The notes under the pieces are model-generated. The model saw only the letters and a list, made by a program, of their open reading frames with translations. It was not told where the DNA came from and did not search any database. A stretch of DNA of 64,000 bases from contig OY998184.1 of assembly GCA_963921935.1 (NCBI GenBank), positions 33,613,256-33,677,255 on the forward strand. Reading direction: 5' to 3'. Below are positions 33,077-43,083 of the stretch, one piece after another. This DNA comes from Galeruca laticollis (lineage: Eukaryota; Arthropoda; Insecta; Coleoptera; Chrysomelidae). The position numbers and the translations under genes are program-made. Position 1 is the stretch's first letter; every line of letters starts with the position of its first letter.

Positions 33077-35365
33077 TTAGGGGATAGAAGAGTAGGTAGG
33101 GGGAGAAAATTCCATCTCTTCTATTGCTTCTAGTGTTTTTTTAGCATCGTCTACTATATTGCAGAATGACTCTATGTCTTCACTCGTTTTCTCTTCTCGC
33201 ATGGGTTCTTCGTCAGTCATTTGGATTTCCTCTCCTGTTTCAGTCTCATTTTCCTTATCTCTCATCTGCGTTGATATGCCTCTCTGTTTATTTAATGTCC
33301 TGGACTCTTTCAGAGCCTTTTTGAAAGCTGCACATCGATGTGTGCCCACTCTGTGTCCACAAGTATTACATAATGGGCAGAATTCTTCGTTTTTGCAGTC
33401 CTTGGCCTGGTGATCTTTCCTTCCACATTTGTAACAATCCTTTGTCCTGTCAGGTCCTTCGCATTCATTAGTATAATGGTTGTATGACCAGCATTTGCGA
33501 CACCTCGGTACCTTAAGTCTCTTTTCTACTTTGCATAAGACCATACCGATACGAGTGTGTCCAGCTATAGTAAGTTTTTCAGCGCTCTCTTTGTCTATGG
33601 TAATAGTTGCACTCAAAGTGTCATTTCTTGCAGATCTGAGCTCGCTAATCATATTTTCCTCCTTCCAATTTCCAGTGTAAGTCCTAATTGCCTGCTTTAT
33701 GTCTTCTTGCGTGGTTTCTAGATCTAGCCCTCTTATATATGAAGTTTCCTGGGTCTCCGATTCCCCAGCATTTTTACAGGTGAGCAATTCTTTACTAGCA
33801 TTCAAGGCCTCCTTAATATTTTGTGCTGCTTGCTCATCCTTATCCATCGTTATCAGTAGTTTTCCATCCCGTGTGCTTCGTATGGTTCTAATGATTTTGT
33901 AATTTGGATTGTCTCCTATTATTGTTTTTACCTGTCCAAGCACTTCTTTATATGTTCTTTCTTTATTGCTTACTACTATTCCTAGTGTGTCCTTTTCTTT
34001 TCTCGGTCTGTTTATACGGGATATATATGACTACATGGTTTTGCCTTTTCCGGAATATGGTCGCCACCATTTTTCTGATGCTGTCTTGACGTGCACAGCG
34101 ATCGTTTCTCCTTCCTTTGTTTCTTCTCTTACTTTCTCTACACTAGTTCATACATCGTACTCTCTCCCACTGAGCAGTATTTTTATTACCATGTCATTTT
34201 CCGGCGAGTTATTCGAGGATCTTATCTTCTTGACTTGTTCTAGTACCTCAAATTCTTCATTAATATGTATAAGATCTGGATATCTGTTTCTGAATAGTCG
34301 CTGAATACTTCTCTCTATATCTTGATCATCTTGTTCAACAAAAACAACTTTCACCATTTTTTCCTCTGTATCTATTGGATTGCCCTTTCGATATTCCGTG
34401 TTTTGCAGTGTTTTATCATCCCACTCCATCTTCTCTGCTTTTTTCCACGCCTCAAAAGTATCAATTCCATATAAATTATACAGTTTTCGTGAGCTGTAGT
34501 CTACTTCCGTTTGTGTGGCCATCTCTGCGGTGTTTTTAACTTGCTCTCTCATTTCTTGTTTATAAGTATCGGTTCGAATTTCCACGTCCTGGGTTTGTCT
34601 TTGGTTACTTTGTTGATGCTTGCCCATAGTTTGTATAACCTCTAGCAGTTCGTTTGTCATCAGCAAGGAGCAGGCACTTCTAATTTTACTAGCCGTATCT
34701 TTTATATCTTTCTTGGTGTTCGGTATTTCACTCATAACCTTACTCAGATTCTTAGAGTATGTGTCTATGCTACTTATTATATTCTTAATTTTTATTGCTA
34801 ATAATTCTTGACTGTTCGCTTCGGGATTATCTTCGTTTTTATTTTCCTTTTCCACTAGAATGTCTGTTATCTTTCTTTTTTTGGTTGACCTACCTTGTGT
34901 TCCGTCCCATTTGAAATCTAGAATTACTGTATTCCCCTTCGGTGTTGTGGCAGGTGATTCTATGGATTTGGATAGTGACGTTACTATTGATAGCGACAGC
35001 TTCTTCTTTTCCTTTTGCTATTTTTCCCTTCCGGTGTCTTTTTCTGCGGCTATAAGCGTTCATATGTTATTTGTTTCTCCTTTATCTATGTGTCTTACAT
35101 TCTTTACTGTAGCATTTTCTGCTCCATTTGGGTCAATGTTCTTTATAGTTTCGTTATTCATATCGTTTCCACGAGTTGGGTCGAGTTTGCTGTCCAGCAG
35201 TGCAGTGCGCCCTTACCCTGCTAAGGCTTCTTTCTTCGGGAGGTCGCCAGGTATCCCGAAGGCTCCGTTCGCGGCAGTCGATATAGTGGGACTGTCAACC
35301 AATCCATCAGCACGGGTCGCTTGACACCTTGGATTCCACTTGGACTCTTCTGTCGGGGTTACCAT
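33077..35365 (-). pseudogene. ORF1 of the R1-clade element, gag-like with three CCHC knuckles
   Basis: Starts at a Met codon at 35363-35365 and is readable to 33077 (about 760 codons), with stops near 35211, 35060, 35025, 34146 and 34030. The N-terminal part is polar with a coiled-coil-like segment. The C-terminal part has the three knuckles C-R-K-C...H...C, C-Y-K-C-G-R-K-D-H...C and C-P-L-C...H...C, then an acidic tail. Nucleic-acid-binding ORF1p role known for R1 and TRAS. The Met was chosen because it precedes continuous similarity; an upstream start is not excluded. Confidence 0.7.
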
Positions 35366-35660
35366 TCCTTAGCCGATGGGTCCCAGTTTTGTGACGCCGG
35401 GATCTCGCCATTCGCCCTCCCAATCCGGGTCGGACTTGTCGGTGTGTTCGAATGTAACGAGGGCGGATGATCTTATACTGGTTTTTTTTTTGGTGTCGCC
35501 CAATCGGCATTTGCGACCCCACCAGTGCACCACCGACTGTTTCGAGCTGTTCCTTAGATTCACTCCTTCGCTCCGTTCCATCAGGCTCGAAGCAAAGGAG
35601 CTACTAAGCTCCCCGACCATGGCAAGGTCTCACAGCTCCTACGGGGAGAAGTAGTAGTAG
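35366..35660 (-). promoter_or_regulatory. 5' UTR / internal promoter region of the R1-clade element
   Basis: GC-richer than its surroundings. Open frames on both strands overlap but none has a domain. It ends at GTAGTAGTAGTAG near 35647-35659, beyond which composition drops to AT-rich. Expected to hold the internal promoter; no specific element recognised. Confidence 0.4.
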
Positions 35661-37490
35661 TAGAATATAACAACACGCCGAACTTGAACCTAAACGTGTC
35701 CCCCGCGTAAATTCTACAAAGCCGTAGATTACGTACAAAATTGCAAATAACCGTAAAAAAACTTAGACCCAAAGGGCTAAAACATATAAACAAAAATATA
35801 ATGGAAAATAAACGCTAGGGAAAAATCAGAAACTTTTAGTAAGAGGGGTGAAGTGATCATAAATACAGAAAAAGAGAAAATATGGGAAGAGGCGTAGTTC
35901 TTGAAAAAGCAAATGAGCCGAGATCCTATTGGTTTCGTAAATATGAGAATAACAAAATTACTCGGAGAAACACTCATCAAATGCGTAAATCATATACACA
36001 ACCGAATCGTAACAATCTCCAATTACAACCCGAACTGATGCCTATATATGATGTCACAGACCAAGACTTTCACATTGTAATTGGCCTCAACAATGGAATG
36101 AATCAACCCGATGTAATAGGAGGTAATAAATATAGATTTTATAGTCCTCCCAGTCATCTTAATTTATGAAAGAAAGTTAGTAGAGGTGTAACATTCAGAC
36201 TTACCTAAAGCATTGAGAAATGAATGTGTGTCTACTTTGAAATATATTTTATTTTAAATCAATAATCAGCTTAGACAATCATTAAATTAAGTACACAAAG
36301 TATTGATATTAATTAACACAGGTGATTGCTTCTTGAACAGTAATTTAGTTAACAGCTACATAAGTTCCTAAAAGAAATTAAAACCTTGATTAAATATACA
36401 ATAAAAAATTAATGTATTGTTTACTTACCAGTTCTGGATAGTGATAAAACGCATTAAGGTGTTTGTTTCAATACAATGTTCATATTTGAATGAGGTTACA
36501 TTTCGTAAACAGTTCATACAACAAGTACACAAAGTTTTAGAATGGCTTCAGACATAAAATAAATAAACTTTGTCGTTGATTTTAGTTGTTTGGTAATACC
36601 TTTATTGCGAATTTTGTTTCGTTTTTAATGTCGTTTCCCATGACAGTCATAGTAGGTATCACTTTTGATAAGATTGACGTTGACACTTCACATTTCACTA
36701 AACAGGTTGAGTACTAGGGTACTACATAAATCTGAAATTTACTTAGCCAGCTCGGTTGAGTTCGCAGTTCGTTATATCTATTGCAGATATTCCACTGGTC
36801 AGTCGAAAATAAGAATGTATCATAGAAATTATCAGAACTTGATTGGCCGTTGAGGTTTACAAAAACTTGGAGTCCGTTTAGTTTCGGGTTAACTGGTCCG
36901 GTTTTGAAATATCGAGAAGAGGTAGCGGATTTTAGGGTTTCGTTTGCGGGCATTGTTAGGAATCTGCTCTCTGCCGTTGTGAACTGGGGAAAGAGGTTTT
37001 CCTGTAACAAGGAGGTAAGCGTACTAAGCATTTTTCTTAAAATAGTACAGTCGTTGAGTAGTACATTAATTTCAGATTTGCCGACCTAGTCATTTTTGTT
37101 CACGGTATCTGTTTTTTTTTTAAATCAAGTCAGATGTTCGATGCACCCATGTTGGACTCAACCAAATGGCATACGTGAGGGTCTCGAATTAGCTATATCT
37201 ACGCCTTGATAAACCGTCTAAAGCCTTTGAGGGTGGAGGTCTCCGAGAAAACGACGTTTTAAGCGGTACGCCACTTTGGAGTCGGTGAGTTCATTCCAAC
37301 TTAACAAAATCAACTGGAAGAGTGCACCGGCATATTCTTATCGCCACTAGTTTATTACGTGATACTACCTACCTTCTTATAATAGTACAGTGTTCTATTG
37401 GACTTTTCGTGATTTGAATTCAAACGTTAATTATTAAATCTCCCAACGGGGGTTCAATTTGATTTTTAATCTTTCGTCTACCTACAAGCT
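35661..37490. other. Region without a recognised gene; one orphan ORF
   Basis: A plus-strand open frame at 35882-36169 (95 codons) has a basic N-terminus and ends S-P-P-S-H-L-N-L. I do not recognise it, and there is no codon-bias evidence that it is real. A plus-strand stretch at 36850-37014 ends at a GTAAGC donor-like site after AACAAGGAG and could be an exon of something, but no partner exon is seen. The rest is AT-rich. Confidence 0.35.
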
Positions 37491-37494
37491 TCTA

Positions 37495-38390
37495 CTGATG
37501 TAGAATCGCAAAAAAATAAAATAAAAAAATTAAACCTTGGATTACTCAAGGTCTAATATCCTCTATTAAACGTACAGATTTACTAAAAAAAAATGTATTA
37601 CAACATTTCACCCAGGAACGCGATATAGAGTATAAAGTGTACAGAAATAAAATTAACGCTTTGATAAAAAAAACTAAAAATGAATATTATCAAAATAAAT
37701 TAAATGAAGCAGGTACTGATTCAAAAAAAGTTTGGAAGGTCGTAAATGATATATCAGGTGGTATAAGAAAATGTAGAAACATAGATCATATACCTGGTCA
37801 AAATAATAATAATGTTCTCACTAATTAAAATAAAGAAAAAGCTACTTTGTTTAACAACTTCTTTTCAAGCATTGGAGTTGAAATGGGAAACTAAATCCCT
37901 AATGCTACCCTACCGGACAGTTTTATGGAAAAAGATAAAGTATAATCAAATATTTTCTTAAAACCATTTACAAAAAAAAAGTAATTATAATCATATCCAA
38001 TTTAAAAAATCAATCTGCGCCTGACCCTGATCAATTACAATCAAAAACTATTTAATCAATTCATGAGATTGTTGCTGAACCTTTGTCACACTTTATTAAT
38101 CTCTGTTTTCAAAGTAGCAAAATTCCTCAACAATGAAAAGAATCTGTCATTACTCCTTTTTTTAAATCGGGGAATAACAGTGAAATTAATAACTACAGAC
38201 TTATATCAATAACAAATAAGAATATTATCACAAAGAGGCAATATCATAAAAAATTCTAGCACTGAAAATGCCGTGATGGATTTCCTGGGAAAGACAGTCG
38301 GGGCAATGGATGAGTCGTTAAAATATATTGCTGTTTTCCTTGACCTGGCCAAGGCTTTCGAAACTGTTTCTCATGAAATCTTATTACTCA
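37495..38390 (+). mobile_element. CR1/Jockey-like non-LTR element, part 1 (linker and RT fingers)
   Basis: Translates in pieces to the K-P-W-I-T-x-G-L linker motif of Jockey/CR1 ORF2 (about 37535), then a Lys-rich linker (open frame 37637-37828), F-F-S-S-I-G, and, after several stops, the RT palm A-V-F-L-D-L-A-K-A-F. It ends at 38390 in S-H-E-I-L-L, where element C begins. Degenerate throughout. The rest is at 43511 and 45347. Confidence 0.75.
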
Positions 38391-38734
38391 ATGTCATTCA
38401 CCAAAGAAAGATTGTTTTTGTTATTTTATAAACAGACATCTATAGTTTACATATCGAGGTCGGCTGTGCAGAAAAACACAACTATGTTTCCTATATAATG
38501 GATGTGAACGAACCAGGATGAGATTATTATTATTGTTATTAATACTTCGAATAAGTCGTTTGATATAGTAGTGTATTTTTAATGTATTAAACTTGAACCC
38601 AGTGATTTTATAAATGTGTCGTTGTTTATTCTGTTCCCGAACACAGGTTGCAAGGTAAGGGGTCTCTTCCATAATAATATGCCCTTATGGTAAACATCGA
38701 GTATACGAGGGACCCTTACTAAGTAACCACCACA
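38391..38734 (+). repeat. 5' LTR of element C, 5'-truncated
   Basis: Matches the last 345 bp of the 3' LTR, with a few differences including a 9-bp indel at about 38549. Ends in CACCACA, directly followed by the PBS. The shared ACTCAATGTCATTC marks the left junction. The CR1 host lacks roughly 20 codons at this junction, so a deletion removed both host RT codons and the LTR start. Confidence 0.85.
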
Positions 38735-39180
38735 TGGCGACAATGCAAACTAAATGGTAACGATTGGTAAAATGGAAATAAATGGAAATGGTATTGGTAA
38801 TTGTATGATGGAAATGGTACAATTAATTGTATAATGGTTATCGCCACCACATGGTGATCCTGCAAATTTAATGGTTATTGTAAAATGGTTATGGTAAAAT
38901 CAATAGTATAATGGTAATCGGCACTACATGGCGATCCTGCAAATTTAATGGTAATGATTGGTGAAATGGAAATGGTAATTGTATAATGGAAATGGTAAAA
39001 TTGATAGTTAAATGGTAATAGCCACTACATGGCGATCCTGCGGAACTAATGGTAAAATTAATGGTAAAATAGATATCGCCACTACATGGTTATGGTAAAA
39101 TTAAAAGTATAATAATTATCCTGTAAAGTAAATGATAAGTTATGGTACAATTGATGTTATAAAGATAGAACTATATGGTT
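38735..39180 (+). repeat. Leader of element C with repeated PBS-like motifs
   Basis: The LTR-end/PBS junction ACCACA-TGGCGAC at 38729-38741 is echoed at 38852 (ACATGGTGATCCTGC), 38929 and 39030 (ACATGGCGATCCTGC) and, degraded, at 39086. Spacings are 117, 77, 101 and 56 bp. Between them ATGGTAA and TAAAATGG words recur, so the leader is a low-order tandem array. One authentic PBS is expected at 38735; the others are copies of the surrounding sequence. Confidence 0.75.
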
Positions 39181-39216
39181 TTCTACTTAAATTTGGGACC
39201 TTGGTGAAAAGAAACA

Positions 39217-39450
39217 ATGGGAGGTTCATCAACCAAACAGGAAGCAAAAGAAACAGGAATTGTCAATAACACTTTCATGGTACAGCAAGATAATGTTGCG
39301 ATGCACATCATGGTATTACTATACATTATAACGATAGCTTTTATCTGCAAGTTCATTTGGTCAGTATGGAAAACACACCGAAGAGCGTTGAGAAGAGATA
39401 TCAACATAAGCAATGCAATAAAGCAGGCAACAGGAACTCTCACCGTATAA
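39217..39450 (+). CDS. Small predicted membrane protein upstream of gag (element C)
   Basis: 77 codons. Begins M-G-G-S-S-T, which fits an N-myristoylation signal (Gly2, Thr6). Residues about 27-48 are strongly hydrophobic (V-A-M-H-I-M-V-L-L-Y-I-I-T-I-A-F-I-C) and would span a membrane. A basic segment with K-T-H-R-R-A-L-R-R follows. The ORF is intact although neighbours are frameshifted. I recall that mdg1/412-type elements carry a short ORF before gag, so this is probably that gene; its function is unknown. A membrane-targeting accessory role is inference. Confidence 0.6.
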   Translation: MGGSSTKQEAKETGIVNNTFMVQQDNVAMHIMVLLYIITIAFICKFIWSVWKTHRRALRRDINISNAIKQATGTLTV

Positions 39451-39505
39451 ATAATTTGTAAGTACACATGCATTCTATTCTTATGAACAAAGTTTTTTTT
39501 CTTAA

Positions 39506-39765
39506 ATGTCAATAACGTGGGAAGATTTTGAGAATAAATTACGATTGATTGTAGAAGAAGTTAATAAACAGGGGAAAAGGGTTTTGAAGAAAGAAACTCC
39601 TAAAAATCCTGATATACATATAGAAGTAATTAGTAGCATAGTAGGTCTTTACAATAATTTCACTAGATTAATAGCCAAGAACTGGAAAAATTTAAATTCA
39701 ATACAACAAGAGACTTGTAAAAGTTATTCAAGTAGGATTGGGGATAAAGCTGAGGGCATTTCAAG
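39506..39765 (+). pseudogene. N-terminal part of element C gag, frameshifted
   Basis: Open from the ATG at 39506. Similarity passes into the frame of the following ORF at about 39754, where one extra base seems to have been inserted. In the absence of that shift, gag would be about 605 residues. The tail of this open frame (to 39805) is out-of-frame sequence. Confidence 0.65.
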
Positions 39766-41321
39766 CGTTAAATTGTATTATAGACATACCTACCTCTATA
39801 TTTGAGGAAATTAATACGGTTGTATTACAAACAATAAGCAAACAGTTGAAAATGGCGACAAGTATGAACGATTTTTTTAATTTTGAGAGTAAAGTTTTAC
39901 CGAATGAGTTTAACGGCGAAGCAAGTAAATTACAGTCATTCTTAGACTCATTGGATTTACTACAGACAAACACGAATGGTAATGAGGAAAATGCTATCCT
40001 ATTGATAAAAACGAGATTAACAGGAAAAGCTAGAAGTTTAATCACAACGGAAAACTCCATTGCAGACATCAACGATGAACTAAAAGCAGGGATAAGAGGA
40101 GACAATCCAAGCCTTCTCCTAGCGAAACTGGGCAAAATAAGACAGAACGGAAAGGATGTAACACAGTATGCAACAGAAATAGAGAAACTGGCGGGAAGAT
40201 TACAGGCAGAATACATATCAGAAGGGATGCCTGAACGACTAGCTGAGAATTATACGAAAGAAGCAACGATTAAGGCAGTAACTATGAATGCCGCAACGGA
40301 TGCAAGCAAAATGATAATTGCAGCGGGAAGTTTTGAAACAACACAAGAAGTATTATCAAAATTGGTTTCAGTAGAAGATATAGTAGGACAACAACACGTC
40401 TTACATATGAAAGATAACAGGAATTTTTTCAGGAAATCAAACTTTGACTTTAGGAATAACCATCGGAGAGGAATCAACAGAGGATGTTATAATGGTAATC
40501 ATTCAAGAGGAACATTTAGACAGTATAATCAAGGAAACAACTACGGCAGATACGAAAATTTTAATAAATATAAGAAATACAATAATAATGGAAATTACAA
40601 AAATCGAGTCGACAAAAACGTGAGAATATGCAAGATAGAAGATAAAATTGAAGAAATGAGTAGACAAATAGCACAATTAAAGAAGGAAAACTACGATTTA
40701 ATAATGGAAAATAAGGAACTAAAAGAAAAAACAGAATTTTTGCAAGGAAACATGACAGATACTCAGAAAAATTTTAGAGAAAAGAATTTAGTAATACATG
40801 GTATAGAAGAAGACAACGAAGAAGATGAGGAACAACTAGAAAACAAATTAGAAGACGTAATGAACAAGGTTAATAACACAGTAGATGTTAAAACAGATAT
40901 TTTGAAATTTAAAAGATTAGGAAACAAAACCAGTTACAAAAATAGACCAGTACTAATAATGATGAAAGATGTGAATAAGAAAGTAGAGACATTGAACGGA
41001 ACGAATAAACTAAAAGGAACGAATATATACATTGATGAAGATTATCGAAAAGATATATTGGAACAGAGAAAACAACTAATTAGATACATGAAACAGGCGA
41101 GAAAAAGTGGAGCTAAAGCTAAGATAATTGAAAATACATTAATGATTAATGACAACGTGTACAGTTTAAAAGAACTAGAAGAAAGGAAGAATAAATTAGG
41201 AATACATACAGGATGGAACAAATCAACGTTTAAGGAAAATAACGAAACTGATCCGAAAATTTTGGATAAAATTTTCAGTGATAAAAGTTTTAATCAACTA
41301 AGAGGTAAACAAATTGTCTAG
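39738..41321 (+). CDS. Gag fused in frame to a LINE-1 ORF1p-like module (element C)
   Basis: 527 codons without a stop. Residues 1 to about 230 are mdg1/412-like capsid (F-N-G-E-A-S-K-L-Q-S-F, L-T-G-K-A-R, Q-Y-A-T-E-I-E-K-L). Residues about 235-298 are an Arg/Gly/Asn-rich basic stretch. At about 299 the sequence changes to a coiled coil (E-D-K-I-E-E-M ... L-K-E-K-T). From about 347 comes the RRM-like core of LINE-1/Transposase_22 ORF1p: K-N-L-V-I-H-G-I-E-E, K-R-L-G, R-P-V-L-I. Then the C-terminal domain: L-K-G-T-N-I-Y-I, D-Y-R, R-K-Q-L, ending near 480. About 45 further residues close the ORF. In a normal gypsy element protease would follow gag here. Both halves are nucleic-acid-binding proteins, so the fusion could still bind RNA; that is inference. 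The N-terminus depends on the frameshift at about 39754. Confidence 0.75.
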   Translation: MGIKLRAFQALNCIIDIPTSIFEEINTVVLQTISKQLKMATSMNDFFNFESKVLPNEFNGEASKLQSFLDSLDLLQTNTNGNEENAILLIKTRLTGKARSLITTENSIADINDELKAGIRGDNPSLLLAKLGKIRQNGKDVTQYATEIEKLAGRLQAEYISEGMPERLAENYTKEATIKAVTMNAATDASKMIIAAGSFETTQEVLSKLVSVEDIVGQQHVLHMKDNRNFFRKSNFDFRNNHRRGINRGCYNGNHSRGTFRQYNQGNNYGRYENFNKYKKYNNNGNYKNRVDKNVRICKIEDKIEEMSRQIAQLKKENYDLIMENKELKEKTEFLQGNMTDTQKNFREKNLVIHGIEEDNEEDEEQLENKLEDVMNKVNNTVDVKTDILKFKRLGNKTSYKNRPVLIMMKDVNKKVETLNGTNKLKGTNIYIDEDYRKDILEQRKQLIRYMKQARKSGAKAKIIENTLMINDNVYSLKELEERKNKLGIHTGWNKSTFKENNETDPKILDKIFSDKSFNQLRGKQIV

Positions 41322-41335
41322 GAATAACGTGAAAT

Positions 41336-42592
41336 TTCATCGATTTGGAAGAATATGATTTTGAAATACAGTATGTTAAAGGTATAGCGAACTACGCGGA
41401 CAGTATATCGAGAATATCCATTGAAGAGCTTAAGGATTTATACATAAATAATTCACATGTCTTGGCAATCACAAGAGCACAAACGCAAAAAGAAAACGTA
41501 CAAACAGCAAAGGATCAAAGGAATAAAGTGGGAACAAAAGAAGTAAGAATACAAAAACCAGCAGTAGTAAAAGTTTTAAATAACCTTGAGGCACATAAAT
41601 TACCAATTTTACACTTTGAAAATAACCGTATCTCGCTTAGGATGAGCATGCGGATCAAAAACAAATTAAAATTTAGTGAAGCCTCAAATACCGGTTTACA
41701 CAACTTCGACCTAGGACGAACGTTGGAAAAGCTTGAAGAGCTATCGGTAAGAAATGAAGTAAAAAGAATGAAAATATATACAAATGATGATATATTTAAA
41801 AAGTGCACAGTAGAAGAATTTATAGAAATAGGAAATCAAAGGTTAAAAAGTATTCAAGTATGTATATGCGACGTACCAAAAACGGTACAGCAGAAAGAAG
41901 AGATCCAAAAAATATTAGAAAGATACCACAATGATCCAATGTTTGGGGGACATGTAGGAAATAATAGATTATTAAAGAAACTAAGAGCAAATTTCAAGTG
42001 GAAAAACATGGAGAAAGACGTAAGGAAATACGTAAAAAATTGTCATAAATGTCAAGTGAATAAGGCAAAGCCCAGTCACAAAGAAAAATTTGTTATAACA
42101 GATACATCTATAAAACCGTTTGATATTATTTACATAGACACAATAGGCCCGTTTGTAGAGAGTAACAACGGAAATCGTTATTGCATTACGATATTATGCG
42201 AATTAACTAAGTACGCAGTTATGATACCAGTTCAGAATAAGGAAGCACACACAATAGCAAAAGCAATTTTCGACAACTTCATACCAAATTACGGATTGAT
42301 GAAAGAAATAAGAACAGATCAAGGGACGGAATATAAGAACGAAATAATGAAGAATTTAGCAGAACTATTGAATATAAAACACAATTTTTCAACAGCATAC
42401 CACCACGAAACAATAGGCAGTTGCGAAAGATTACATCGGACATTTAACGAATATATAAGAAATGTTATCAAAGATTCTAGGGATAATTGGTGTGAGTTTG
42501 TAAGAATGTTCGCATATTGTTATAATACAACACCAAATACGTATCACGGATACACTCCTTTTGAGTTATTATATGGGAGAAAACCCAATTAG
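41336..42592 (+). CDS. RNase H tail and integrase of element C
   Basis: Begins (open frame from 41345) in the last part of RNase H (E-E-Y-D-F-E-I-Q-Y, then A-D-S-I-S-R-I) and continues through a linker to integrase. Zinc-binding: Y-H-N-D-P-M-F-G-G-H and C-H-K-C. Core: Asp in Y-I-D-T-I-G-P, Asp in R-T-D-Q-G-T-E-Y, Glu in G-S-C-E-R-L-H, all intact. mdg1/412-type. Frame is -1 relative to the gag fusion. The stop at 42590-42592 lies inside continuous similarity. No RT or protease precedes it. Confidence 0.85.
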   Translation, partial: FIDLEEYDFEIQYVKGIANYADSISRISIEELKDLYINNSHVLAITRAQTQKENVQTAKDQRNKVGTKEVRIQKPAVVKVLNNLEAHKLPILHFENNRISLRMSMRIKNKLKFSEASNTGLHNFDLGRTLEKLEELSVRNEVKRMKIYTNDDIFKKCTVEEFIEIGNQRLKSIQVCICDVPKTVQQKEEIQKILERYHNDPMFGGHVGNNRLLKKLRANFKWKNMEKDVRKYVKNCHKCQVNKAKPSHKEKFVITDTSIKPFDIIYIDTIGPFVESNNGNRYCITILCELTKYAVMIPVQNKEAHTIAKAIFDNFIPNYGLMKEIRTDQGTEYKNEIMKNLAELLNIKHNFSTAYHHETIGSCERLHRTFNEYIRNVIKDSRDNWCEFVRMFAYCYNTTPNTYHGYTPFELLYGRKPN

Positions 42593-42943
42593 CCAGAATT
42601 TTTAAACGCAAAAATTGAACCGTGCTACAATTTTGAAAAATATGATAATGAATTGAGATATAAATTACAATACGCTAATGAAAGGGCCAGACAGTTTTTA
42701 ATAAATAATAAATTAAGTAGAGTTAATAATAGCGAAAACGTTTCTTCACCCGTAAATTCTAAAATAGGGGAATTAGTTATTCTAAAAAATGAAGCAAGAA
42801 ACAAATTTGATTCACATTATCTAGGTCCGTTTAAAATAACGGGTGTCAAGGGGGTAAATTGTGAGATTACACCTCCAGAGAAAAAACAACAGACCGTTGA
42901 TAAGAATCGATTGTTTGTATACAATGAGCGGAAACAATTGTAA
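42593..42943 (+). pseudogene. C-terminal part of integrase / pol of element C
   Basis: In the same frame as the integrase after the single stop; continues to a natural stop at 42943. Contains the G-P-F-K-I-T-G-V motif of the GPY/F module. One TAG therefore separates it from a complete integrase. Confidence 0.75.
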
Positions 42944-43083
42944 ATAAGTGAAGTGTGTTGATAAACGAACAAGTAGTGTTTACTAAACAAAGACAAAACA
43001 AAAAACATTCATTAAAACAGTTTTAGATATAAGTGTTATCGAAAAATTAAAATGATAATTTTTCTCTTCCAAGAGGGGATGAT

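Larger units (their letters stand above)
29861..35660 (-). mobile_element. R1-clade non-LTR retrotransposon, near full length
   Basis: On the minus strand: a GC-richer 5' leader, ORF1 with three CCHC knuckles, ORF2 with endonuclease, RT and C-terminal knuckle and no RNase H, 3' UTR, and a poly(A) seen as TTTTTTTTTT at about 29863-29872. This two-ORF layout fits R1/TRAS/Waldo-type elements. Several stops in both ORFs. Target specificity cannot be judged: flanks are element X (left) and unknown sequence (right), not rDNA as far as I can tell. Confidence 0.85.

Noticed and set aside
29861..35660. rDNA-targeted R1 insertion
   Set aside because: Flanks are another transposon and unknown AT-rich DNA; no 28S rRNA sequence is visible.
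36850..37089. Possible host exon ending at a GTAAGC donor
   Set aside because: No partner exon, no domain, overlapping ORF on the other strand; kept only as a remark.
38421..38672. Minus-strand ORF repeated at 43206-43448
   Set aside because: Lies inside both LTRs of element C; duplicated by LTR identity, no domain.
38735..39180. CRISPR array
   Set aside because: Repeats are irregular in spacing and sequence, and the context is the leader of a eukaryotic LTR element.
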